In this document: one piece after another, positions 36,501-43,974 of the stretch | Layout: each line of letters begins with the position of its first letter | Numbering within the stretch: the stretch's first letter is position 1 | From: an uncultured Christensenella sp. | GTDB lineage: Bacteria > Bacillota > Clostridia > Christensenellales > UBA1242 | Length of the DNA: 64,000 bases | Assembly (NCBI GenBank): GCA_949841595.1 | Contig: CATKZB010000001.1 | Coordinates: forward strand, 234,418 to 298,417 | Direction: 5' to 3' | The notes under the pieces: generated by a model | What the model was told of the DNA's origin: nothing | The model's database searches: none | What the model saw: only the letters and a program-made list of their open reading frames with translations | Translations under genes and position numbers: made by a program

Positions 36501-37359
36501 TTGCTCCATCTCCACATGCCGTGACAATCTGTTTCAAAACTCCTGATCTCACATCTCCGGCTGCAAAAACCCCTTTCACTGAAGTTTCCATGTTTTCGTC
36601 AGTGACAATAAAACCTTTTTCATCAAGCTTCAACACCCCTTCAAACAGTTGTGTGGATGGTTTTTTGCCAAGTTCAATAAAAAGTGCAGATGTTTGCAAA
36701 GTCTCTTGTCTTCCATCACGATTTATCTCAAGTTTTTCAAGTTGAGAATTCCCTTTCACTGCTTGAATCTCAATCTTCGACAAAACTTCCAAATTTCCAA
36801 CTTTGTTTGCCTTTGCATAAACTGACATATCTTCAGAATCTAAAAGCGTAACCTTTGAAGCAATTTTAGACAACATCAAAGCATCCTTGATGCCACTCCC
36901 CTTTTTGCTTGCCACGCAAACCGGTCTGTTTTTATAAAAATTGGCATCGCAGATAGCACAATAACTGACACCACGCCCCAAAAATTCATTTTCGTTTTTT
37001 TCTAGTTCGACACTTGCCATGCCAGTTGCAATCACAACACTCTTTGCACTTAAAACATTCTTTTTGCACTTAACAATCTTTGTTTCTTTTGAAAAATCGA
37101 CCGAAACGACGTCGTCACTCAAAATTTCGACACCCAGCTCTTTGACTTGTTTTGAAAACATCTGTGCAAGTGTGAATCCATCAATCTCTGATTGAGAAGG
37201 AAAATTTTGGATTCGACTGAGCGAAAGCACTTGCCCACCCAAAGCAAATTTTTCAATAAGCAAAACACTTTTTCCACTTCTTTTGGCATAGATGCCTGCA
37301 GACATTCCTGCAACTCCACCACCAATAACTAAAACATCATAAATCTTTTCCATAGACAT
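36481..37359 (-). CDS. Thioredoxin-reductase-like flavoprotein without an NADPH-binding motif
   Basis: 292 residues. FAD motif VIGGGVAGMSAGIYAKRSG (11-29), redox-active CAIC (Cys134, Cys137) and the C-terminal GVFAAGDVRSG, all as in TrxB. The NADPH Rossmann motif GGGNSA is replaced by ASKKGSGIKDAL (about 150-161), and the following HRR phosphate-binding motif by LDSED. Clostridial ferredoxin-dependent flavin thioredoxin reductases are known to lack these motifs, so electrons may come from ferredoxin; this genome encodes PFOR to reduce it. The start at 37359 is the first of two close ATGs. Ordinary TrxB activity with NADPH is doubtful. Confidence 0.85.
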   Translation of the reverse strand: MSMEKIYDVLVIGGGVAGMSAGIYAKRSGKSVLLIEKFALGGQVLSLSRIQNFPSQSEIDGFTLAQMFSKQVKELGVEILSDDVVSVDFSKETKIVKCKKNVLSAKSVVIATGMASVELEKNENEFLGRGVSYCAICDANFYKNRPVCVASKKGSGIKDALMLSKIASKVTLLDSEDMSVYAKANKVGNLEVLSKIEIQAVKGNSQLEKLEINRDGRQETLQTSALFIELGKKPSTQLFEGVLKLDEKGFIVTDENMETSVKGVFAAGDVRSGVLKQIVTACGDGAIAGQKA

Positions 37360-37402
37360 AATATAACATATTCCCCTTAAAAATAAAACCAAATTAAAAA
37401 GA

Positions 37403-37428
37403 AAAAGTTGCGAAATTTCGCAACTTTT
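37403..37428 (-). terminator. Intrinsic terminator after yajC
   Basis: Perfect palindrome AAAAGTTGCGAAA / TTTCGCAACTTTT directly after the yajC stop, with T-rich sequence downstream on the reverse strand. Confidence 0.85.
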
Positions 37429-37429
37429 C

Positions 37430-37891
37430 TTATTTGTCTTCTTCAGTCAATTCAGCAACTTGTTCTTCCAAAGAAGCTTTCTTTTTTCTTGATTTTTTCT
37501 CTGTTTTCTTTGCTTCTGCTTCTTCCAAAGCTTTCTTTTCAGCCTCTGCTTTTATTTCTGCTTCTTTTTGAAGTTCTGCTTCACTTTTGAAAACAGTGTA
37601 AATTGCATAAGCATCAACAGTCAAATAGCTTTTTGTTTTTCCACCAGTTTCAATAACCACCATTTTTTGTGAGTCATCAAATTTAAGTTCTGTAATCACT
37701 CCATAAACTCCACTTGTGGTCAACACTTTGTCTCCAACTTTCAAAGAATTTGTTTGTTCTTGCACTTTTTGTGTTTCTCTTTTGTTTCTTGCGTTCATCA
37801 AAATTGGCATTGCAATCAAAAGAAGAGCAACCACGCCAATCAAAACATAGTTCCAAACATTGTTTGACGCTTCCAACAACATACTTGTCAT
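37430..37891 (-). CDS. yajC: YajC, Sec translocon accessory subunit
   Basis: 153 residues. One N-terminal membrane segment (about 14-32) is followed by the conserved cytosolic part MNARNKRETQKVQEQTNSLK, GDKVLTTSGVYGVI and VVIETGGKTKSYLTVD. The C-terminal 50 residues are a long Lys/Glu/Ala coiled stretch, longer than in most YajC (about 90-110 residues). AAGGAG precedes the ATG. Works with SecDF. Confidence 0.93.
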   Translation of the reverse strand: MTSMLLEASNNVWNYVLIGVVALLLIAMPILMNARNKRETQKVQEQTNSLKVGDKVLTTSGVYGVITELKFDDSQKMVVIETGGKTKSYLTVDAYAIYTVFKSEAELQKEAEIKAEAEKKALEEAEAKKTEKKSRKKKASLEEQVAELTEEDK

Positions 37892-37909
37892 AATTTTTTC
37901 TCCTTATTT

Positions 37910-37984
37910 TTATTTGAAATAAAATCCCAATATTAAGGTCATAAAAATCACACCCAAAGGCAGGATAAGTTCATTTATTCCCAT
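37910..37984 (-). CDS. Possible 24-residue membrane peptide upstream of yajC
   Basis: Reads MGINELILPLGVIFMTLILG and a short tail FYFK, one predicted membrane helix. AAAGGAG lies 12 bases before its ATG, and it ends 18 bases before the yajC start. The good ribosome binding site and pure hydrophobic content suggest a real small protein; its family is not recognised. Confidence 0.45.
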   Translation of the reverse strand: MGINELILPLGVIFMTLILGFYFK

Positions 37985-38092
37985 AATTTTGTTTACTCCT
38001 TTTATGATACTACCACAAAATTATATAATAAACCAAACAATTTTTCAATAGGTTTTGCGAAATTTGTTGTTATTTGCCAAAAATCAAATTTA

Positions 38093-39829
38093 TTATATCT
38101 TCTTTGTTTTGATTTCTTCTTGCAAACGTTCTTCAAAATCAGAAAGTTTAAGTCCACTTTTGTTTTCAAAACCACGTCCACGAATAGATATTGTTTCGTT
38201 CTTCTCTTCTTCATCCCCAACAATGATAAGATAAGGTATCTTCATTGACAACGCTTCTCTGATTTTGTAACCCACTTTTTCGTTTCTATCGTCAAGTTCG
38301 GCTCTTATTCCGTCAGCAGAAAGTTGTTCATAAATCTTCTTTGCATAGTCGTTGTTTCTGTCAGTCAATGACAAAACCTTAACTTGCACTGGTGCAAGCC
38401 AAAGTGGAAAAGCTCCAGCAAAATGCTCTATCAAAATTCCAAAGAATCTTTCAAATGATCCATAAACAACTCTGTGGATCATGATAGGTCTATGTTTTTC
38501 GCCATCCTCTCCTGTATATTCAAGTTCAAATCTTTGTGGAAGTTGGAAATCAAGTTGAATTGTTCCACATTGCCATGTTCTTCCAATGGCATCTGTCAAA
38601 TGGAAATCAATTTTAGGTCCATAGAAAGCACCATCACCTTCATTTATCACATAATCAAGCCCCAAGTCATCCAGAGCATCCTTCAAGGCACTTGTTGCCA
38701 TTTCCCAGTCTTCATCACTGCCAATGCTGTTTTCTGGACGAGTTGAAAGTTCTACATGATAAGGGAAATTGAAAGTTTTGTAAACTTCATCGATTAAAGC
38801 CACAACATTTTTAATTTCTCCTCTGATTTGCTCAGGCGTCATGAAAATATGAGCATCATCTTGAGTGAAACAACGCACTCTCATAAGTCCACCAAGCTCT
38901 CCCGACTTTTCGTGTCTGTGAACAAGTCCAAGTTCTCCCAAACGCAAAGGTAAATCTCTATATGAATGAGGACTGTTTTTATAAACCAAAACGCCTCCTG
39001 GACAATTCATTGGTTTGATTGCAAAATCAACATCATCAATTTTTGTTGTGTACATATTTTCTTTGTAATGATCCCAGTGTCCTGAAGTTTCCCAAAGATG
39101 ACGAGAAAGCATCATAGGTGTAGATATCTCTTGATATCCTGCTCTTCTGTGAAGTTCATGCCAATAGTCAATAAGCAAGTTTTTGACAATCATTCCATTT
39201 GGAAGATAAAAAGGAAATCCCGGACCTTCTGGCGACAACATGAAAAGTTTCAATTCTTTCCCCAATTTTCTGTTGTCTCTCTTCTTTGCTTCTTCAAGCA
39301 TATTTATGTGTTCTGCAAGTTGTTTTTTGTCTGCAAAAGCATAAACATAAACTCTTTGAAGCATCTTGTTTTTTTCATTTCCACGCCAATAAGCACCATT
39401 CACAGAGTGAATTTTGTAAGCATAATTTTGTAAATTTCTGCTGCTCTCAACATGTGGGCCAGAGCATAGGTCAAAAAAGTCATCTCCAGTATAGTAGATT
39501 GAAATTGTTGAGTCTTCTGGAAGTTCTTTGATAATCTCTGTTTTATATTCGTTATTTTTGAAAAGTTTCAAAGCTTCATCACGAGAAACTTCTTTTCTCT
39601 CAAATTTTTCGCCTTTGTTGATGATTTCTTTCATCTTCTTTTCAATTGCATCAAAATGATCTGGTGTCAACATTTCATCTGTGTCAACATCATAATAAAA
39701 TCCATCATCAATTGCAGGTCCAATAGTAAGTTTTGTGTTTGGATAAAGCTCCATCAGTGCTTTTGCCAAAATGTGTGCAAGCGAATGTCTTGCCATGTGT
39801 AATTTTTCGTCTTTTTCTTTCTTTTCCAT
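38093..39829 (-). CDS. thrS: Threonyl-tRNA synthetase lacking the TGS domain
   Basis: Charges tRNA-Thr. 578 residues against the usual about 640: it begins directly at the editing domain (HMARHSLAHILAKAL, with the HSLAH zinc motif) and lacks the N-terminal TGS domain. Class II motifs are present: PMNCPGGVLVYKN, RLGELGLVHRHEKSGELGGLMRVRCFTQDDAHIF and the C-terminal anticodon domain (LAPVQVKVLSLTDRN). AAGGAG precedes the ATG. Regulated by the T-box leader upstream. Confidence 0.96.
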   Translation of the reverse strand: MEKKEKDEKLHMARHSLAHILAKALMELYPNTKLTIGPAIDDGFYYDVDTDEMLTPDHFDAIEKKMKEIINKGEKFERKEVSRDEALKLFKNNEYKTEIIKELPEDSTISIYYTGDDFFDLCSGPHVESSRNLQNYAYKIHSVNGAYWRGNEKNKMLQRVYVYAFADKKQLAEHINMLEEAKKRDNRKLGKELKLFMLSPEGPGFPFYLPNGMIVKNLLIDYWHELHRRAGYQEISTPMMLSRHLWETSGHWDHYKENMYTTKIDDVDFAIKPMNCPGGVLVYKNSPHSYRDLPLRLGELGLVHRHEKSGELGGLMRVRCFTQDDAHIFMTPEQIRGEIKNVVALIDEVYKTFNFPYHVELSTRPENSIGSDEDWEMATSALKDALDDLGLDYVINEGDGAFYGPKIDFHLTDAIGRTWQCGTIQLDFQLPQRFELEYTGEDGEKHRPIMIHRVVYGSFERFFGILIEHFAGAFPLWLAPVQVKVLSLTDRNNDYAKKIYEQLSADGIRAELDDRNEKVGYKIREALSMKIPYLIIVGDEEEKNETISIRGRGFENKSGLKLSDFEERLQEEIKTKKI

Positions 39830-39869
39830 TTTAAAAACTCCTTCTTTGCTTTTCTTTTTAAGATTTTTT

Positions 39870-40108
39870 GTTAAAGGCCTTTATAAAAACAAAAAATCCT
39901 TAAAGACAAGCATAATCTTGTTTTTAAGGACGATTTTTCAAAACCGTGGTTCCACCTTAATTGCACATAAGTGCCACTCTTTTTTAATTTCGTATTTTCA
40001 AGCATAAAAGTGGTTTCATTTTTGAATTTGTTTGAGTTTTTCACCAACCAACTCTTCTCTGTGCACTCTTTTCAAAAACTACTTGTCTTTTACTAAACAC
40101 TTATTTAC
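39870..40108 (-). promoter_or_regulatory. T-box riboswitch of thrS
   Basis: The reverse strand carries the T-box AAGGTGGAACCACGG at 39944-39958. An antiterminator/terminator follows: a CCTTAAA-ACAAG stem pairing with CTTGT-TTTAAGG at about 39890-39931, then T-rich sequence. Upstream is a stem I region with AGAGAAGAG and GGTTGGTG. The likely specifier is ACC (Thr), at 40012-40014 in the context GAAACCAC. Uncharged tRNA-Thr would promote readthrough into thrS. Fills the 350-base gap between ytxC and thrS. Confidence 0.92.
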
Positions 40109-40137
40109 ATTTTATCTTTCTTTTATAAAAATGTCAA
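40109..40137 (-). promoter_or_regulatory. Promoter of the thrS T-box leader
   Basis: Reverse strand TTGACA (40132-40137), 17-base spacer, TAAAAT (40109-40114). Confidence 0.8.
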
Positions 40138-40183
40138 GGAAAATCTTCAACATTTTCACAAAAATAAAGCCCACAAATGTGGG

Positions 40184-40957
40184 TTATTTCAAAACAGAGA
40201 AATTTTCTATCTTTTCAAGACTTTTGTTGTAACAAACATTGACTCTTTCTTCGAAAATTTTGCTTAAAAATCCTGCTGTGTTATCGTCACTGCGACAGAA
40301 CAAATTTATTTTCTTCGGACAAAGTTCGATCAAAGATGACACTAAACCTTCTTTTGACAGGCTTGCATATTCGTCACTTAAATCATTTTGAGCTTTGATT
40401 GAATATCCATTTTCATCTTCAAAGACACTTATTTCATCTTCCCCGATTTCTAGATTATCAATCAGAAACTTAAGAAGATCAAAAAATGCTTCATTGCTCA
40501 CCAAATAATCACTATTTTCATTTGCAAGAGTGATAAGTTCTGCCCATTTTTCTCTCAATGACTTCAATTTGAAATAATAAAAAGAGTCCAAATGCAAATT
40601 TTTATCCAACTCTAAATATTTGCTTATGATATAAAAATCTGTTTCTTTATCAAAATTGATAAGAGCCTTTTTAAAAGCTGTTAGACTCATATTTTCATGC
40701 AAGGGCAAATGCAAATTTTCTGACAAAAACTTTTCTTTATAAAAGTTGCAAATTACTTTGATGATACATCTTTCAATAATAACGCTTGTTCTTGACTGCT
40801 CTTCCACTGGACAGCCAATCAAAATATAAATGTTGTCAAATTCTTCATAGCAAGTCACGACTGCCCCAAATTCGGCAGTTTGAGCTTTTATTGTCTGATA
40901 AATAAACTTAGCAACATCCAAATTTTTTGTGCTGACAGAAATAGAAAGTTCCCACAT
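40184..40957 (-). CDS. ytxC: YtxC-like sporulation-associated protein
   Basis: 257 residues, no signal peptide or membrane segment. The C-terminal half contains DSFYYFKLKSLREKWAELIT and SNEAFFDLLKFLIDN, which fit the YtxC family pattern (FINFRLK followed by EFI-LLKYFV). In Bacillus and many Clostridia ytxC lies directly upstream of thrS, exactly as here, which strengthens the call. AAGGAG precedes the ATG. Its biochemical role is unknown; it is found mostly in spore formers. Confidence 0.8.
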   Translation of the reverse strand: MWELSISVSTKNLDVAKFIYQTIKAQTAEFGAVVTCYEEFDNIYILIGCPVEEQSRTSVIIERCIIKVICNFYKEKFLSENLHLPLHENMSLTAFKKALINFDKETDFYIISKYLELDKNLHLDSFYYFKLKSLREKWAELITLANENSDYLVSNEAFFDLLKFLIDNLEIGEDEISVFEDENGYSIKAQNDLSDEYASLSKEGLVSSLIELCPKKINLFCRSDDNTAGFLSKIFEERVNVCYNKSLEKIENFSVLK

Positions 40958-41041
40958 AAAAACTCCTTACCAAACTATTTTATGCAAGCACTTTAAAAAT
41001 ACTCTAAAAATATTTCTTTTTTTTGATAAATCAATTTTTGG

Positions 41042-41071
41042 TTGACTTTTTATAAAAACTTTAATTAAAAT
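41042..41071 (+). promoter_or_regulatory. Promoter of the 41096 lipoprotein
   Basis: TTGACT 41042-41047, 18-base spacer, TAAAAT 41066-41071. Confidence 0.65.
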
Positions 41072-41095
41072 AAATGCAAAGGAATATGTTAAAGT

Positions 41096-41920
41096 ATGAG
41101 AAAAAAGATTTCAATCGCCCTACTTTCAATCTTAATCGTTCCACTTATTGCCCTTTTCGGCTGTGGAGAAGTCTTGTCCTACCCTGTGTATGTTTTCTCA
41201 AGTTCAACTATCTATGGTTCTGTTTCAGGAAATGGAACTTACAACGAAGGTGAAAACATCACTTTGACAGCTACTGCAAAACAGGGAAGCAGTTTTGTAG
41301 CATGGATACATCAAAATTCAACTTTAGTGCAAAATGATCAAAATTATAAAATTGAAAATCAAACAAACAGCAACCAAAAAGTTGTGAAAAGCACATTAAC
41401 TTTCAACGTTTCTGAACAAACTCAAGGAAAATATACAGCTGTTTTTGATGACAACAAAATGATGTACACAAAATTTGATTCTTGGAGAATAACAACCGAC
41501 CCTAACGCCGAAGGTGAAGAATATGACAATCCGAATCTTGCGCCTTTGATGACAGTTTCTATGGAACTTTTACAAGGACAAACATCTTCCACTCTTTCAA
41601 GCATATATCAAGTTGAAGATAAAGATGTGAGAGAAAATGTCATTATCACCCCTGAAAACATAACTGAAATTTTAAAATTGCAAAATGAAACAAAACAATC
41701 TATCAGAGCTTCCACACAAATAAATTTTAATGGAAGAGCGATGAGTTTCAATTTCAGGGCAGATTTAGGTTTTCAAGAGAATTCAGAAGAAACACAAAAT
41801 CCAAATTATAGTTATCAAGTTAAATATTCAAATGAAATTTATCAAATTATTTTTAAATTTAGAACTTCAACAACTTCTGAATATTATCTGATATTGAACT
41901 ATAAAAACTTAAGTTTATAA
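41096..41920 (+). CDS. Lipoprotein with an InlB-like repeat, 274 aa
   Basis: Signal peptide MRKKISIALLSILIVPLIAL with lipobox LFGC (Cys23). Residues about 28-120 read like a divergent InlB B-repeat: VFSSSTIYGSVSGNGTYNEG, then LTATAKQGSSFVAWI and a strand ending GKYTAVFD. The remainder (125-274) is beta-rich with no recognised family. The same class of repeat occurs in the giant surface protein at 31147, linking the two as cell-surface proteins. Own promoter and terminator. The ribosome binding site AAAGGA is rather far (12 bases). Confidence 0.82.
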   Translation: MRKKISIALLSILIVPLIALFGCGEVLSYPVYVFSSSTIYGSVSGNGTYNEGENITLTATAKQGSSFVAWIHQNSTLVQNDQNYKIENQTNSNQKVVKSTLTFNVSEQTQGKYTAVFDDNKMMYTKFDSWRITTDPNAEGEEYDNPNLAPLMTVSMELLQGQTSSTLSSIYQVEDKDVRENVIITPENITEILKLQNETKQSIRASTQINFNGRAMSFNFRADLGFQENSEETQNPNYSYQVKYSNEIYQIIFKFRTSTTSEYYLILNYKNLSL

Positions 41921-41946
41921 AACACGGAAACTAACCGTGTTTTTTA
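41921..41946 (+). terminator. Intrinsic terminator
   Basis: AACACGG (41921-41927) / CCGTGTT (41935-41941), then T residues. Confidence 0.85.
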
Positions 41947-42084
41947 ATTTACTGAATATTTTTAATATATAGAAAAAATATGTGAGAGTTATTAACTTTT
42001 TTTATCAAATTTTTAATCAATATATTATACCTTGCATAACTTAAGTTTTATTATAAATATTTTTTTTAAATTTCATAAAAACTC

Positions 42085-42110
42085 TTGACTCCCCCCATAT
42101 GTGGTATAGT
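42085..42110 (+). promoter_or_regulatory. Promoter with C6 tract and short spacer
   Basis: TTGACT 42085-42090, six C (42091-42096), ATATGTGG, TATAGT 42105-42110. The spacer is only 14 bases; two or three more C would give the optimal 16-17. Confidence 0.6.
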
Positions 42111-42130
42111 TTGAATATAAAGGAGTTTTT

Positions 42131-43087
42131 ATGAAAAATTTTAAAAAAATCGCACTTAGTTTTGCATTAATATTAATAATTGTTGCTTCTCCACTTTTAT
42201 TATTTGCTTGTGCTGAGAGTCCAACTTTAGAAGTTTCAAACAATTTTAAAACTATTTATTATATAGGTGAAACTTTGGATATTTCTAATGGTACCTTGAA
42301 GTACACAAAAGATGGAAAAGAAAATTTTATCGATATTGAAGAAAGCATGATCACGGGATTTTCTTCTGAAACAACTGGCACAAGGGAAATGACAATTTCT
42401 TATGAAGGCTTGACTGTTAAAGTAACATACACAATAAATAACTATATATCAGAAATTTCACTTGAAAGTTCCTTTAAAACCGATTATTATAAAAATGATG
42501 AACTTGATGTTTCTGGTGGAAAAATTAAATTAAAGAAAAAAGATTTGCAGGATAATATTATTTCAGAAAATTCTATTGAAATAACAACATCAATGGTGTC
42601 AAATTTTTCTACTGCTGAAATTGCAAATAATAAAAAGATGACTATTTCATATAATGGGCTTACATTACAAATTGACTACACAGTTAAAGTTTGGGAATTA
42701 CAAGTAGGCATGGGTTATAAATCGTCAGGATCATTTATTACAAACCCAAATCATTGGCTCAATATTCGATCTCAAAATCCACTAACAAAAAGTATTGAAG
42801 CAAAATGGTATCGTTCTGCTCAATCCACACAACCTGAATCAAGACCTGGCTTAGAAGGTAACGTTGATATAATTCTCAATTTGGAAGCAATACTTGATTC
42901 AAACGGAAATTTAGATCACTATATGATTACATTGGAAGGTGTTACAGTCGAAGCTCACATGATCAGCAAAGACGTCCTAAGAGTATATGGAGAAATTTCT
43001 TATGAATATAATTCTTCTTCACAAAAATCTGAAAAGAAGATTGATCCAAGCAAGCATGAACTTTGGACTTTAATCGGACCATTTTAA
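42131..43087 (+). CDS. Lipoprotein with two bacterial Ig-like repeats, 318 aa
   Basis: Signal peptide with lipobox LLFAC (Cys27). Two tandem repeats of about 70 residues follow. The first begins LEVSNNFKTIYYIGETLDIS and ends MTISYEGLTVKVTYTI. The second begins LESSFKTDYYKNDELDVSGG and ends MTISYNGLTLQIDYTV. They match the pattern of bacterial Ig-like (Big) domains. The last 110 residues are a separate beta-rich domain without recognised family. AAGGAG precedes the ATG. The promoter has a C-tract spacer of sub-optimal length, suggesting variable expression. Confidence 0.85.
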   Translation: MKNFKKIALSFALILIIVASPLLLFACAESPTLEVSNNFKTIYYIGETLDISNGTLKYTKDGKENFIDIEESMITGFSSETTGTREMTISYEGLTVKVTYTINNYISEISLESSFKTDYYKNDELDVSGGKIKLKKKDLQDNIISENSIEITTSMVSNFSTAEIANNKKMTISYNGLTLQIDYTVKVWELQVGMGYKSSGSFITNPNHWLNIRSQNPLTKSIEAKWYRSAQSTQPESRPGLEGNVDIILNLEAILDSNGNLDHYMITLEGVTVEAHMISKDVLRVYGEISYEYNSSSQKSEKKIDPSKHELWTLIGPF

Positions 43088-43100
43088 AAATTTATTTTAA

Positions 43101-43128
43101 AAAAGCACGGTTTTTGACCGTGTTTTTT
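43101..43128. terminator. Bidirectional intrinsic terminator
   Basis: CACGG (43106-43110) / CCGTG (43118-43122) with A and T flanks, between the lipoprotein and truA. Confidence 0.8.
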
Positions 43129-43867
43129 ATTTTGCATATTCCACTTTTTTAAGATAAAGCCCGTTTGGCTCCATAGTTTTTCCTGAAAGACTTCTGTCAC
43201 CTGTTTTAAGTGCAGTTCTGATATCTTCTTCAGAGATTTTTCCTCTCCCACAATCAAGAAGAGTCCCAACCAAAATTCTGACCATATTATATAAAAATCC
43301 ATTTCCTGTCACTTCAAACTTGTAAACTTTGCCATGTTTTGAAACTTTAAAATCAAAAATTTCTCTTTCAAAATTTGTGACATTGGTGTCTGATGAACAA
43401 AAACCTTTGAAATTGTGTTTTCCAATAAAAAGTTTGCTCAATTCTCGCATTTTTTCAAAATCTACATCATATGAATAAAATCCCATAAGAGCATGTTTTA
43501 TTGCACTTTCCTCTCCACCTATTTGCACAACATAACAATAAGTTTTTTTCTTGGCAGAAAAACGTGCATGAAAATCATCTTCACATTTCTCCACTTTCTT
43601 GATTTTGACATCATGTGGCAGAAGATTGTTGAGAGCTGTTTTAAAATTTTTGATTGGCATTTTGTTTTCAATTTTCAAACTTGCCACTTGCCCTAATGCA
43701 TGCACACCACGATCTGTTCGACCACTTCCTTCCACAATCACCTTTTCTTTTGTCAATGCAAAAATTGCACTTTCAAGTTCTCCTTGCACAGTGCGCTTTC
43801 CATTTTGTTTTTGCCAACCAAAAAATTGACTCCCGTTATATTCAATTGTAAGTTTCAAATTTCTCAT
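43127..43867 (-). CDS. truA: TruA, tRNA pseudouridine(38-40) synthase
   Basis: 246 residues, usual length. N-terminal IEYNGSQFFGWQKQNGKRTV, catalytic aspartate in GSGRTDRGVHALGQVAS, the ARFSAKKKTYCYVV strand and the C-terminal RILVGTLLDCGRG. Modifies the anticodon stem of many tRNAs. No clear operon partner. Confidence 0.96.
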   Translation of the reverse strand: MRNLKLTIEYNGSQFFGWQKQNGKRTVQGELESAIFALTKEKVIVEGSGRTDRGVHALGQVASLKIENKMPIKNFKTALNNLLPHDVKIKKVEKCEDDFHARFSAKKKTYCYVVQIGGEESAIKHALMGFYSYDVDFEKMRELSKLFIGKHNFKGFCSSDTNVTNFEREIFDFKVSKHGKVYKFEVTGNGFLYNMVRILVGTLLDCGRGKISEEDIRTALKTGDRSLSGKTMEPNGLYLKKVEYAK

Positions 43868-43974
43868 GCTTTTATTTTACAAAAATCTTGAAAATTAAGC
43901 AAACAAAAGTGGAAATAAATTTGACTTGATTTTATTAAAAGATTTAAACTTATATTATTAATTAAGGAGATTTT

